A program made the position numbers and the translations under genes. From CAUPWF01 sp964369425 (lineage in GTDB: Bacteria > Bacillota > Clostridia > Lachnospirales > Lachnospiraceae), in assembly GCA_964369425.1 (NCBI GenBank), contig CAYJGW010000004.1, positions 22,938 to 86,937 on the forward strand: 64,000 nucleotides of DNA, written 5' to 3'. Positions 51,646 through 60,952 of the stretch are shown in pieces; the stretch's first letter is position 1, and each line of letters starts with the position of its first letter. Under the pieces are notes generated by a model. That model made no database searches, had not been told where the DNA came from, and saw only the letters and a program-made list of their open reading frames with translations.

Positions 51646-52875
51646 TTATCTAATATTTTGTGCTGCCAAATAGGCTGTTGACCAAGCAATCTGCAAGTTG
51701 AATCCGCCTGTTAATGCATCTAAATCTAACACTTCTCCAATAAAATAGAGATTCTCGCACTTTTTAGATTCTAGCGTAGATGCCGTAATTTCTTTCGTAT
51801 CGATTCCACCTTTTGTGATAATTGCCTCTTTAAACCCTCTCGTTCCAGTAATCATAAATTTTAAATTTTTCATTGTGTCTAAAAGTCGTATTCTCTCTTC
51901 TTTTGAAATTTCATTCACTTTCTTATTTCCATCTATTTCACTTAACATAATAATAATAGGAATTAATTTTTGTGGTAAAAGTTTTGACAATGAATTTTTA
52001 AATTGTTTATTTTTAAACTCATCAAAATCCCTTAATATTCTTTTATCTAACTGTTCTCTATTCAGTGCGGGTTTCAAATCAATGCGTACTTCTATATTTT
52101 TATCATGTAATATTTTTGCAACATATGAACTTCCACTTAAAATTAGAGGACCACTTAATCCGTAATGAGTAAATAACATCTCTCCTTGATCTTCATATAA
52201 AAGTTGTTGCTTATCATAAATTCCCACCTTTACATTTTTCAAGGATAATCCTTGTAAATCTGACACATAATGTTCATGAGTCACGAGGGGAACTAAAGCT
52301 GGATATGTAGGCTGAATGTTGTGCCCTAAATCTTTCGCCATCCGATAACCATCTCCTGTGGATCCTGTTGAAGGATAACTTTTCCCACCAGTAGCTACCA
52401 GACACGAATCACCTTCTATACGCTGTCCATTCCTTAATATTACTGCTGAAAATTTACCATCACAGTAATCTAGCCGTTCTACTTCTGTATTTAGATGTAC
52501 AATAACTCTTAAACGTTGCAACTCTCTTTTCATTCCCTCTATCACATCAGCCGCTCTATCTGATGTAGGAAATACACGATTTCCACGCTCTACCTTTGTT
52601 TCCACTCCTAGTTCATTAAAAAAATCGATTACTTGCTCATTCGTAAAACTATAAAAACTGCTGTATAAGAATTTTTCATTCCCTACCATAGAAGAGAATA
52701 ATACTTCCATTTCAGAAGCATTCGTAATATTACATCTCCCTTTTCCAGTAATATATAATTTTTTTCCCAGTTTTTCATTTTTTTCAAAAATTTCTACATG
52801 ATGCCCGTTACGAGCAATAAAAATTGCAGAGAGCATTCCAGCAGCTCCACCACCTATAATTACAACTTTACTCAT
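51646..52875 (-). CDS. YhiN-family FAD/NAD(P)-dependent flavoprotein (HI0933-like)
   Basis: The 409-aa protein begins with the Rossmann motif VVIIGGGAAGMLSAIFIA, has GKKLYITGKGRCNITN, VATGGKSYPSTGSTGDGY and the C-terminal FAD contact GFNLQIAWSTAYLAA. The family is a flavin-dependent oxidoreductase group of uncertain substrate. ATG at 52875 overlaps the RpiR gene by 8 nt; a GTG four codons earlier is possible. Confidence 0.92.
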   Translation of the reverse strand: MSKVVIIGGGAAGMLSAIFIARNGHHVEIFEKNEKLGKKLYITGKGRCNITNASEMEVLFSSMVGNEKFLYSSFYSFTNEQVIDFFNELGVETKVERGNRVFPTSDRAADVIEGMKRELQRLRVIVHLNTEVERLDYCDGKFSAVILRNGQRIEGDSCLVATGGKSYPSTGSTGDGYRMAKDLGHNIQPTYPALVPLVTHEHYVSDLQGLSLKNVKVGIYDKQQLLYEDQGEMLFTHYGLSGPLILSGSSYVAKILHDKNIEVRIDLKPALNREQLDKRILRDFDEFKNKQFKNSLSKLLPQKLIPIIIMLSEIDGNKKVNEISKEERIRLLDTMKNLKFMITGTRGFKEAIITKGGIDTKEITASTLESKKCENLYFIGEVLDLDALTGGFNLQIAWSTAYLAAQNIR

Positions 52876-53779
52876 TATTCTTTTCACTTTCTATCACACT
52901 AGGGATTTCACTTTTCAAATTATAGACTTGATATTCATCCCAAATTTCCTCCAATGTTTCTAGTGTTCCTAATATATTCTCTTTGCTGGTCATACAAAGA
53001 GCTACTACTAGTGCATTCACAATGCTTAGCGGTGCCACTAACGAGTCAACAATGGAGATTACATCACTTTTCGCAATCAGATTACAATCAGAATATTCAC
53101 ACATAGGCGACTGTTGACTATCTGTAAGTGTTATAATGTTTGCCCCTCTTTTTTTCGCAAACTCTAATGCTTTTATTGTTCGCTGCGAGTAACGCGGAAA
53201 ACTAATCCCAACCAATGCATCACTTGGTCCAATGCGTAACATCTGTTCCATAATTTCGTTCGTGTTGTTTGTTTGAATTGTCTTGACATCAAACATAATC
53301 AAATTTAGATAAAAAGATAAAAACTGCGCAATAGGAGCACAACTTCTCACCCCTACGATATAGATTGTCTTTGCACTTCTAAGAGTTTCTACCGTTTTGT
53401 TGAATATTTGTTTATCTACGGAATGAAGTGTTTGCTTGATTTTTTCAATATCTGATTGTAAGATCGTCTCTAGTATCTCCTCCTCTTCTATTCGTCCTTG
53501 TGTTACTTCTAATCTTTGAATAGAATTCAATCTGTTTTTCACTAGACCTTCCAAAGTTTTTTGAAAATCTGGATACCCTTTATAGCCTAATTGAGTTGCA
53601 AAGCGAACAACTGTAGATTCACTTACCCCTACTGTTTTTCCAAGTTTCGCAGCTGTTAAAAACACAGCCTTTTCATAATTGTTTATGATATAGGTCGCTA
53701 AAAGCTTTTGCCCTTTGCTAAAAGAGTCATACTTACTTTTAATCACCTCTAATAACTCATCACTACTTTCTTTTATCAC
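52868..53779 (-). CDS. MurR/RpiR family transcriptional regulator
   Basis: The 303-aa protein has an N-terminal helix-turn-helix of the RpiR type (GVSESTVVRFATQLGYKGYP, about residues 50-70) and a C-terminal SIS domain (about 125-260; IYIVGVRSCAPIA, SFPRYSQRTIKAL), which binds phosphosugars in relatives. The ligand and targets are unknown; a flavoprotein gene overlaps its end, and the decarboxylase cluster lies just upstream beyond a terminator. The start is GTG at 53779 with GGGGG upstream. Confidence 0.92.
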   Translation of the reverse strand: MIKESSDELLEVIKSKYDSFSKGQKLLATYIINNYEKAVFLTAAKLGKTVGVSESTVVRFATQLGYKGYPDFQKTLEGLVKNRLNSIQRLEVTQGRIEEEEILETILQSDIEKIKQTLHSVDKQIFNKTVETLRSAKTIYIVGVRSCAPIAQFLSFYLNLIMFDVKTIQTNNTNEIMEQMLRIGPSDALVGISFPRYSQRTIKALEFAKKRGANIITLTDSQQSPMCEYSDCNLIAKSDVISIVDSLVAPLSIVNALVVALCMTSKENILGTLETLEEIWDEYQVYNLKSEIPSVIESEKNNE

Positions 53780-53857
53780 TGTTTTCCCCCATATATTGTT
53801 TTGTTAATTATCCTTATGTACAGAAGAATTAACTAATATTCTAACATAGTATAACAT

Positions 53858-53893
53858 AAAAGAAGGAATTGCAACCATGCAATTCCTTCTTTT
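53858..53893. terminator. Strong terminator of the oad cluster
   Basis: AAAAGAAGGAATTGCA (53858-53873), loop ACCA, and its exact complement (53878-53893) make a 16-bp stem with T-runs on both strands. It lies 15 nt after the oadA stop codon and also precedes the RpiR gene, whose promoter must therefore lie within or beyond it. Confidence 0.93.
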
Positions 53894-53907
53894 ATATAAT
53901 TCTACGT

Positions 53908-55311
53908 TTAAACTGGATACGCTCCATCTTTTGTATCTGCTACGGTTGCATCCACTTTTGTCTTTTGTGCATCTCTATACTTAAAGAAATCGGTAGCTAC
54001 TTGTGGGAACAATGCATATGTCAAAACATCTTCGTCTTGCTCTTTGTATTGCTCCATCTCTGCTTCTAAGACGTGAAGCTCAGCAGGTAATGTATCTGCA
54101 AATCTACAAGTAATCGGTTCTAAATCACCGTTAACCTTCTTTTGCACCTCTGGGTCAAATGGCTTGATTGTTCTACCGTATTTTCCAGCTAGTACATCTT
54201 TTGTCTCTTTCGTAGCCATCTTATATCGTTCACCCATCAATACGTTAAACACAGCTTGAGTTCCAACAATTTGCGATGATGGTGTAACAAGCGGGCATTC
54301 TCCTAAGTCCTTACGTACTCTTGGCACTTCTTCAAGCACTTCATAGTACTTATCTTCTGCACCTTGCTCCTTCAATTGCGAAGTCAAGTTAGATAACATA
54401 CCACCTGGTACTTGATATAATAATGTTTTAATATTTACACCCATATTCTTAGGATTCAACAATCCTGATTCAAGTGCCTGATCTCTCATCGGTCTAAAGT
54501 AATCTGCTATTTCAGATAATAAATTTTGATCATAGCCCGTATCATAAGGTGTCCCCTTGAAAGTTTCTACCATAACTTCTGTCGCTGGTTGAGATGTTCC
54601 TAGCGCAAATGGTGACATCGCTGTATCGATTACGTCTACTCCTGCTTCAACTGCTTTTAAATAGGTCATAGCTGCCACACCTGAAGTATAGTGAGTGTGC
54701 AGTTGGATTGGAATCTCTACGGTGTCTTTTAGCGCTCCAATCAACTCTGTAGCCTCATATGGTAATAACAAACCAGCCATATCTTTTAGGCAGATTGAGT
54801 TTGCACCCATCTCTTGAATTTTTTTTGCAGTCTCTAGCCAATATTCCAGAGTATAAGCATCACCTAAAGTATAAGAAAGAGCCACCTGTGCATGTGCACC
54901 TTCTTTATTCGCTGCCGAAACCGCTGTTTGTAGGTTTCTCAAATCATTCAAACAATCAAAAATACGAATAATATCCATCCCATTAGCTACTGATTTTTGA
55001 ACAAAGTATTCAACTACATCATCAGCATATGGTCTATATCCAAGAATATTTTGTCCTCTAAATAACATTTGAAGTTTAGTGTTCTTAAAGCCATCTCTAA
55101 ACTTACGAAGTCTCTCCCATGGATCTTCTTTTAAGAATCTTAGAGATGCATCGAAAGTTGCTCCTCCCCAACACTCTACTGAGTGATATCCTACTTTATC
55201 CATCTTCTCTACTATAGGAAGCATTTGTTCGGTAGTCATTCTGGTAGCAATCAAAGATTGATGTGCATCACGAAGAATTGTTTCCGTTATTTTAATTGGT
55301 TTTTTCTCCAT
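53908..55311 (-). CDS. oadA: Oxaloacetate decarboxylase alpha/5S-type carboxyltransferase
   Basis: This subunit moves the carboxyl group between oxaloacetate (or pyruvate) and the biotin carrier. The 467-aa protein shows the DRE-TIM start ETILRDAHQSLIATRM, GGATFDASLRFL, LRGQN-type FRGQNILGYRPYADD, metal ligands in QLHTHYTSGVA, and the PYC-OADA region after about 310. It lacks the C-terminal biotinyl domain of classical OadA; the biotin carrier is a separate gene two genes upstream. It is the last of the five-gene cluster. Confidence 0.93.
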   Translation of the reverse strand: MEKKPIKITETILRDAHQSLIATRMTTEQMLPIVEKMDKVGYHSVECWGGATFDASLRFLKEDPWERLRKFRDGFKNTKLQMLFRGQNILGYRPYADDVVEYFVQKSVANGMDIIRIFDCLNDLRNLQTAVSAANKEGAHAQVALSYTLGDAYTLEYWLETAKKIQEMGANSICLKDMAGLLLPYEATELIGALKDTVEIPIQLHTHYTSGVAAMTYLKAVEAGVDVIDTAMSPFALGTSQPATEVMVETFKGTPYDTGYDQNLLSEIADYFRPMRDQALESGLLNPKNMGVNIKTLLYQVPGGMLSNLTSQLKEQGAEDKYYEVLEEVPRVRKDLGECPLVTPSSQIVGTQAVFNVLMGERYKMATKETKDVLAGKYGRTIKPFDPEVQKKVNGDLEPITCRFADTLPAELHVLEAEMEQYKEQDEDVLTYALFPQVATDFFKYRDAQKTKVDATVADTKDGAYPV

Positions 55312-55352
55312 TTTTTAATCTCCTTTTTAGTATGTTTGTTCACTTTTTTACC

Positions 55353-56501
55353 TTACACTCCAAAAATAGCCATAAATGTACCAGCTGCAACTGCAGTGCC
55401 AATTACTCCTGCAACGTTTGGTCCCATTGCATGCATAAGCAAAAAGTTTGTTGGATCCGCTTCTGCACCTACTTTCTGTGATACACGTGCTGCCATTGGA
55501 ACTGCTGATACCCCTGCGGAACCAATTAATGGATTCACTTTACCACCAGTAGCTTTGCACATGATTTTTCCAAAAATAACTCCTGCAGCAGTTCCTATCA
55601 TAAATGCCACCAATCCAAGTCCTACAATATACAAAGTGTCCAAATTTAAGAAAGCCTCTGCACTTGTTGTTGCACCAACAGAAGTACCAAGTAAAATAAC
55701 AACGATGTACATCATTGCATTGGAAGCAGTTTCTGACAACTGCTTCACAACTCCAGATTCGCGGAATAGGTTACCTAACATTAACATTCCAACGAGTGGT
55801 GCGGTAGATGGAAGGATGAGACACACAACAATTGTAACAATAATAGGAAATAAAATCTTCTCAATCTGTGTTACAGGTCGTAATTGTTCCATTTTAATTT
55901 TTCGTTCCTCTTCAGTTGTAAGAAGCTTCATAATTGGTGGCTGAATTACTGGTACCAGCGCCATATAGGAGTATGCTGCAACTGCGATTGGTCCCATAAT
56001 AGCTGTTTGTTCTAATTTTCCTGCAAGGAAAATAGAAGTCGGACCATCCGCTCCTCCTATAATCGAAATCGCTGCTGCTCCTTTCCCTGAAAATCCTAAT
56101 GCCATCGCTCCTAAATATGCTGCAAAAATACCAAATTGTGCAGCCGCACCTAGAATAAAACTTTTTGGATTAGCAATCAATGGACCGAAATCAGTTAACG
56201 CGCCTACCCCTAAGAAAATTAGTGAAGGTAGTACTGCCCACTCGTCTAACAAGTAGAAATAATGAAGTAAGCCAGCTACTCCATTTGAAGTTTCTTCTGC
56301 TGATGCCATAATGTCTGGATAAATATTTACCAATAACATACCAAAAGCAATTGGAATCAACAAAAGTGGTTCAAAACCACGCCTAATTGCCAAATATAGG
56401 AAACCACATGCAACTAGAATCATTATAATATTCCCAAAGGTAATATTTAAAAATGCCGTTTGCTGTACTAAATTTCCTAAAGTGCTTGAAATATATTCCA
56501 T
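55353..56501 (-). CDS. oadB: Sodium ion-translocating decarboxylase subunit beta
   Basis: OadB decarboxylates carboxybiotin and pumps Na+ outward. The 382-aa protein has about nine to eleven membrane segments and the family hallmarks GALTDFGPLIANPKS (with the Na-binding Asp region), GFSGKGAAAISIIGGADGP and the C-terminal NPLIGSAGVSAVPMAARV and HAMGPNVAGVIGTAVAAG. The same subunit type (MmdB, GcdB) serves methylmalonyl-CoA and glutaconyl-CoA decarboxylases, so the name does not fix the substrate. Confidence 0.93.
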   Translation of the reverse strand: MEYISSTLGNLVQQTAFLNITFGNIIMILVACGFLYLAIRRGFEPLLLIPIAFGMLLVNIYPDIMASAEETSNGVAGLLHYFYLLDEWAVLPSLIFLGVGALTDFGPLIANPKSFILGAAAQFGIFAAYLGAMALGFSGKGAAAISIIGGADGPTSIFLAGKLEQTAIMGPIAVAAYSYMALVPVIQPPIMKLLTTEEERKIKMEQLRPVTQIEKILFPIIVTIVVCLILPSTAPLVGMLMLGNLFRESGVVKQLSETASNAMMYIVVILLGTSVGATTSAEAFLNLDTLYIVGLGLVAFMIGTAAGVIFGKIMCKATGGKVNPLIGSAGVSAVPMAARVSQKVGAEADPTNFLLMHAMGPNVAGVIGTAVAAGTFMAIFGV

Positions 56502-56523
56502 GCTATAACCTCCGTTATCATCT

Positions 56524-56892
56524 CTAGTTTAATGTTGCTAATACAACGTCTGAATCTATGCTGTCTCCAACTGCAACATCTATACTTGCCACTGTTCCGT
56601 CTTCAGGTGCAACAACTGGAATCTCCATCTTCATAGACTCGATAATTATAACAGAGTCTCCTTTTTTCACCGCTTGCCCAACTTCCGCTACAAGTTTCAC
56701 AACTTTTCCTGCAGCTCCTGCTTTTACTGTAACACTTCCTGCACCACTAGCTTTTGGTGCCTCAACTGGTGTTTTTGCTACAGGTGTGCTTACTGGTCTT
56801 GCCTTTGTAACAGGTGCTGTTCCTACGGAGCCTGTCTCTTCTACAGTTACATCATATGCTGTTCCATTTACTGTTATTGTATAATTTTTCAT
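56524..56892 (-). CDS. Biotin carboxyl carrier protein of the decarboxylase
   Basis: The 122-aa protein begins YTITVNGTAYDVTVEE, has an Ala/Pro/Val-rich linker (about 25-50) and a biotinyl domain with IIESMKMEIPVVAPEDG, in which the MKM lysine is biotinylated, and ends VLATLN. It shuttles CO2 from the carboxyltransferase to OadB. The 22-nt gap to oadB and 16-nt gap to the OadG gene show one operon. Confidence 0.95.
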   Translation of the reverse strand: MKNYTITVNGTAYDVTVEETGSVGTAPVTKARPVSTPVAKTPVEAPKASGAGSVTVKAGAAGKVVKLVAEVGQAVKKGDSVIIIESMKMEIPVVAPEDGTVASIDVAVGDSIDSDVVLATLN

Positions 56893-56908
56893 TGCTCTTC
56901 CTCCTAAA

Positions 56909-57679
56909 TTAAGCTTTCCATTTATTTGATTTTTTTCTTCTAATCGAACGCACTACAAATCCATCCGTAGAAGTCCCTTCTGTTGCAGCTATAGCAGCTG
57001 TAATAACCGCTACTAATTCCAAATCATCTGTCATCTCATCTGATGCCACTTCATTGAATACTTCTGAAACCACAACTTCTTCTACCGCTTTCGTAGCGGG
57101 TTCCTCTTTTGATTGACCTAATAATGCTGGTATGTGTTTAAATAACGAAATGATAAATGAGATAAAAATCAAAACACAAAATACTGTTCCCATACCAAGT
57201 AATGTATTGAGCCCTGCTTGCCCCATCGTCTCACCTAATGTATACTTTGGATTAATTGTCAAGGATTCAATCTTTAAATCATCATCGAACATAAATACCA
57301 TTTCGGCATCTCTCTTTTCAAAATCTGCAACCGTTTCTAACTTTATGTCTCCACCTGTTTCCGAAACGTGGAATTCATTAATTTCAATAAAAGTACCACA
57401 TTCATCCGTTACGGTATGCCATGCCTCTAGGGCTTTTACAAACTCTACCGGACCGATGTTCATTCCAGCTTGTATTAAGGATAACTCTAGCTCTACCTCA
57501 TTCGCACTTTCAAATTCTGCTACAGCCTCTTGTGGTAGTTGCACTAAGTTTTGTACTAATAAATTTGCTGAGTCTTGTGCAGTTGTATAGTTGGTTTCCT
57601 CTGATGCACCGCTTCCACAACCTACAAGTGAAAATATGATACTACTTGCCAATCCTATTAAGAAAATTCTTTTTTTCAC
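56909..57679 (-). CDS. OadG-family subunit fused to a lipoprotein domain
   Basis: The 256-aa protein starts with a lipoprotein signal (FLIGLASSIIFSLVGCGSG; lipobox LVGC), followed by an extracytoplasmic domain of about 130 residues (LIQAGMNIGPVEFVKALEAW; sheet-like DIKLETVADFEKRDAEMVF), then one membrane helix (about 162-184, GMGTVFCVLIFISFIISLFK) with the OadG pattern, an acidic stretch and a basic C-terminus (VVRSIRRKKSN). OadG normally starts near its helix and stabilises the complex. The external domain may hold the pump or sense something outside. Confidence 0.85.
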   Translation of the reverse strand: MKKRIFLIGLASSIIFSLVGCGSGASEETNYTTAQDSANLLVQNLVQLPQEAVAEFESANEVELELSLIQAGMNIGPVEFVKALEAWHTVTDECGTFIEINEFHVSETGGDIKLETVADFEKRDAEMVFMFDDDLKIESLTINPKYTLGETMGQAGLNTLLGMGTVFCVLIFISFIISLFKHIPALLGQSKEEPATKAVEEVVVSEVFNEVASDEMTDDLELVAVITAAIAATEGTSTDGFVVRSIRRKKSNKWKA

Positions 57680-57693
57680 TAGTCGTCACCTCA

Positions 57694-59130
57694 CTATATC
57701 GAACCATGTTTTTTAATTGGACGATCTTCCTTTTTTGTGAACAACATCTCAAATGCACCAATCACGTATTTTCGTGTATCTTCTGGATTGATTAGAGTAT
57801 CTACATACCCTCTCTTTGCAGCAGATATTGCACTAGATTGTAATTCCTTATATTCCTCTGTCTTTTCTTTTATTACTTCTGGTGAATCTTGAGCATACAT
57901 GATTTTAGCTGCCATATTAGCATCCATCATTCCAATCTTTGCATCTGGCCAAGCATATACCATATCTGCACCTATCGCTTTGCTATTCATCGCAATGTAC
58001 GCACTACCATACGCTTCGCCTACTATAACATTTACCTTGGGTACAGTTGCATTTGCGAATGCATAAGTCATTTTAGCTGCATCTCTTGCGATATTTTTCT
58101 CCGAACATTTTGTTGCCACATATCCTGAAACGTTTGTTAGTGTAAGTAGTGGAATTTCAAAAGCATCGCAAAATGCGATGAAATCACTAGCCTTTCTACA
58201 CCCAGTAACAGAAAGAGCCTTGTCATAGGTCTCTGCAACTTCACCATTCTCATCGTATACCTTAGAACGATTTCCGACGGCGCCTACAGTCACTCCGTTT
58301 AATCGAATAAATCCTGTCACCATATCTTTTGCATAATACTTTTTGCATTCTACAAAAGTGTTATTATCAGAGATCAGAGCCAGCGCTAATGCCGCATCCT
58401 CTTTGCTGTTTTGGATACTTTCACATACCCTATTTAAATCATCTTCACACTCGTCGTATGAATAATTATCATCATTATTTGCAGGTAAAATAGTAATTAA
58501 TTCCCTTACCTGTGCAATCATGTCTTCTTCACTGCCAATATCATCAACTAAACCAGTTGACTCGCTTTGATATTTCGCATCAGAGGTATCACATTTTGCT
58601 GACGTATTTCCTTCTAAAGCATTGGGTGAATTCACAAATAATTTTCCTTTTTTTGCTTCCATAAATGTAAAATCTGTTAGTGTTGGAATCAATGCTAATC
58701 CACCACCGCAACTTCCAAATATCCCTGTAATCTGCGGGATGACACCAGAAGCTAATGTTTGCTTTAAGTACAAGTCTCCAAATGCATGTAGTGCATCTGT
58801 GGCCTCTTGCAGTCTAAGTCCTGCGCAATCAATAAATCCAATCACTGGAGCACCCATTTTCATAGCCATATTATAGATATTGACTATTTTTTTTGCATGC
58901 ATTTCTCCGATAGCACCGTTTAGTACACTAACATCTTGACTGTAAGCATATACTAAGTTGCCATTAACAACTCCATAACCTGTTATTACACCGTCTGCTG
59001 GAGTGTCTTTTTCTGCCATGTTAAAATCAGTTGCTCTTGCTGTGATAGCTCCTCCGATTTCAACAAAACTTCCCTGATCAAATAATGAGTCAAGTCTTGA
59101 CTTTGCAGGGTTTGTAGTGATGTTACTCAT
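57694..59130 (-). CDS. Acyl-CoA carboxyltransferase (MmdA/12S-like) subunit
   Basis: The 478-aa protein is a two-lobed crotonase-type carboxyltransferase: N-lobe with GVVNGNLVYAYSQDVSVLNGAIGEMHAKK and IFGSCGGGLALIPTLTDF (acyl-CoA oxyanion region), C-lobe with FIRLNGVTVGAVGNRS, LTNVSGYVATKCSEKN, GEAYGSAYIAMNSKAIGADM. It is close to methylmalonyl-CoA decarboxylase alpha and transcarboxylase 12S. It is a little shorter than usual (about 510). It is the first gene of the cluster behind a strong promoter. The acyl-CoA substrate is not certain. Confidence 0.88.
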   Translation of the reverse strand: MSNITTNPAKSRLDSLFDQGSFVEIGGAITARATDFNMAEKDTPADGVITGYGVVNGNLVYAYSQDVSVLNGAIGEMHAKKIVNIYNMAMKMGAPVIGFIDCAGLRLQEATDALHAFGDLYLKQTLASGVIPQITGIFGSCGGGLALIPTLTDFTFMEAKKGKLFVNSPNALEGNTSAKCDTSDAKYQSESTGLVDDIGSEEDMIAQVRELITILPANNDDNYSYDECEDDLNRVCESIQNSKEDAALALALISDNNTFVECKKYYAKDMVTGFIRLNGVTVGAVGNRSKVYDENGEVAETYDKALSVTGCRKASDFIAFCDAFEIPLLTLTNVSGYVATKCSEKNIARDAAKMTYAFANATVPKVNVIVGEAYGSAYIAMNSKAIGADMVYAWPDAKIGMMDANMAAKIMYAQDSPEVIKEKTEEYKELQSSAISAAKRGYVDTLINPEDTRKYVIGAFEMLFTKKEDRPIKKHGSI

Positions 59131-59188
59131 AGAATTACCTCCGTTTGTATATTATTTATTGAAAATAACCAAAAATGTTACCCATTCT

Positions 59189-59217
59189 ATTATACTTTCT
59201 ATACATTTTTTTATCAA
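59189..59217 (-). promoter_or_regulatory. Sigma-A promoter of the carboxyltransferase-oad operon
   Basis: On the minus strand TTGATA (59212-59217) and TATAAT (59189-59194) are 17 nt apart. The TGA in TTGATA is the stop codon of the upstream D,D-carboxypeptidase gene. The leader to the first gene is about 50 nt. Confidence 0.88.
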
Positions 59218-60356
59218 GTCTTTCTTAAGAAATAGTGAAAAAAATTCAATTTTTCTAAATTTTCTCCTATAAAAACACTATCTATTTTATAGATTTCATC
59301 GTCTATAGAGTAGCGAACACATCCAACAAGGGTATCTTTATCCATCGGTGCATAAATTACCTTAGGATAGTCATACATAATATCGACTTTTTCATCTTCC
59401 CTCATCAAAACTTTTACTTCTTCCCCTTCTTTTAAGCGTAATTCTGTCATATCTTTCTCTGAATTTAACGTAGAAACTTCCAATATCTGTTCCTGTGGTT
59501 CTAAGAATCTCACTAAATAATGTTCCATACCATATTCTAGTAACTTATTTGCATCACTCCATTTATAACTACGATTATTTGGCCATCCACTTGCCAAAAT
59601 CGCTATTATAAATGTTCGTCCCTCACTTTCTAATGCACCCACATAGCAATATCCTGCATCATTTGTAAAACCTGTTTTCCCTGAAAAGGCACCTGTCATC
59701 ATAGAGAGCAACTGATTATGGTTATTACAAGAAAAACTTCGCTCTCCACCCACTGTTGTGAATGAGTAATTCATAGTACCTGTGATTTCTCGAAACAATT
59801 CTTTTTGGGGTGATTTCATAACACAGTAGGCTAAAATTCGAGCCAAGTCGGTAGCCGTTGTCCCATGTATTCCATGTGAGTCCACTGCATCCAGTCCGTT
59901 AGGTGTAATAAAATAGGTATCATCACAACCTATTTCCAAAGCTTTTTCATTCATAAGATCCGCAAATTTTTCAACACTTCCCGCTATCTCCTGCGCAATT
60001 GCTACAGCACTATCATTGTGAGACTCTAACATCAATGAATATAGTAGATCTATGATATGATACTCTTCTCCTTCTCGCATACCTAAGTGCACTTCTGGCT
60101 GACTACTCGCTTCTTTTGAAACAGTTACAATAGCGTTCATATCTCCGTGTTCTAATGCAAGAATTGCTGTCAATATTTTTGTAGTGCTTGCATTCGCTTT
60201 TTTTTCTTCTCCGTTTTTCGCAAATAAAATACGCCCTGAATCAGCATCCATTAACACTGCTGATTGGGCGTACAGTTCGCTTGGTTCGTCGGTTGCAAAA
60301 ACCGTTAACTCAAGACTACTTATCATTAGGAATATAAAAAATATCATTTTTTTCAT
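59214..60356 (-). CDS. D-alanyl-D-alanine carboxypeptidase (DacB-like)
   Basis: This class C low-molecular-weight PBP trims the terminal D-Ala of peptidoglycan side chains. The 380-aa protein has a signal peptide (KMIFFIFLMISSLELTVFA), the S11 motifs ASTTKILT (SxxK), SHNDSAVA (SxN) and SGKTGFTN (KTG), and a C-terminal beta domain. Lying after scpA-scpB it corresponds by position to Bacillus dacB, a sporulation gene; spmA and spmB do not follow. The start is 11 nt after scpB. Confidence 0.92.
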   Translation of the reverse strand: MKKMIFFIFLMISSLELTVFATDEPSELYAQSAVLMDADSGRILFAKNGEEKKANASTTKILTAILALEHGDMNAIVTVSKEASSQPEVHLGMREGEEYHIIDLLYSLMLESHNDSAVAIAQEIAGSVEKFADLMNEKALEIGCDDTYFITPNGLDAVDSHGIHGTTATDLARILAYCVMKSPQKELFREITGTMNYSFTTVGGERSFSCNNHNQLLSMMTGAFSGKTGFTNDAGYCYVGALESEGRTFIIAILASGWPNNRSYKWSDANKLLEYGMEHYLVRFLEPQEQILEVSTLNSEKDMTELRLKEGEEVKVLMREDEKVDIMYDYPKVIYAPMDKDTLVGCVRYSIDDEIYKIDSVFIGENLEKLNFFHYFLRKT

Positions 60357-60367
60357 ATCCGCATCCT

Positions 60368-60937
60368 TTATACATCTAATTTTAATTGAACTTCCTGTGT
60401 TGCCTCGCTTCTGAATTCTTCTATTTGCTCCTGATTAATCATTGGCAGTTCAGTGATTGATGGCATTCCAAACCTTCTCAAAAACTCCTCTGTTGTTCCA
60501 AAAAGATGAGGGCGACCGGGTGCGTTTAATCTGCCTACTTCTTCAATCAATCCATATTCTACTAGCTTGTTAACCGCATGATCTGATTTCACTCCACGAA
60601 TTTTTTCAATTTCCAATTTAGTCACTGGTTGTTTGTATGCAACGATAGAAAGAGTCTCCATCATAACATCTGTAATGATATGCCTCTTAGGTTGCTTTAC
60701 TAACTTAATCAAATATTCATACGTTTCTTTTTTTGTACATAACTGATAGGCATTATCTAATTCTATGATGCGTATCCCTCGTTCTTCACTTTCATACTTA
60801 TCCATCATGTTACGTATCAACTTTTTTGTTGTCGCTTCATCTTGCTCTAGAACATTTGCAATTTTTTCCAATTCTACCGCTTCGCCAATCGTAAATAACA
60901 TTGACTCAATTATACTTTCCATTTGAACAATTTTCAC
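60368..60937 (-). CDS. scpB: Segregation and condensation protein B
   Basis: ScpB is the winged-helix dimer of the SMC-ScpAB condensin. The 189-aa protein has SIIESMLFTIGEAVELEKI at the start, LSIVAYKQPVTKLEIEKIRGV and LIEEVGRLNAPGRPHLFGTT, the typical C-terminal WHD motif, and a short acidic tail. It follows scpA by 15 nt. Confidence 0.96.
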   Translation of the reverse strand: MKIVQMESIIESMLFTIGEAVELEKIANVLEQDEATTKKLIRNMMDKYESEERGIRIIELDNAYQLCTKKETYEYLIKLVKQPKRHIITDVMMETLSIVAYKQPVTKLEIEKIRGVKSDHAVNKLVEYGLIEEVGRLNAPGRPHLFGTTEEFLRRFGMPSITELPMINQEQIEEFRSEATQEVQLKLDV

Positions 60938-60952
60938 CTATTACCTCTTCCA

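Noticed and set aside
55183..55944. 253-aa plus-strand open frame across oadA and oadB
   Set aside because: It is antisense to two well-supported genes, has Thr/Ile/Pro-rich low-information sequence and no ribosome binding site; it mirrors the codon pattern of the opposite strand.
57132..57590. 152-aa plus-strand frame antisense to the OadG-lipoprotein gene
   Set aside because: Ser/Asn-rich composition typical of a frame shadow, no start signal, no domain.
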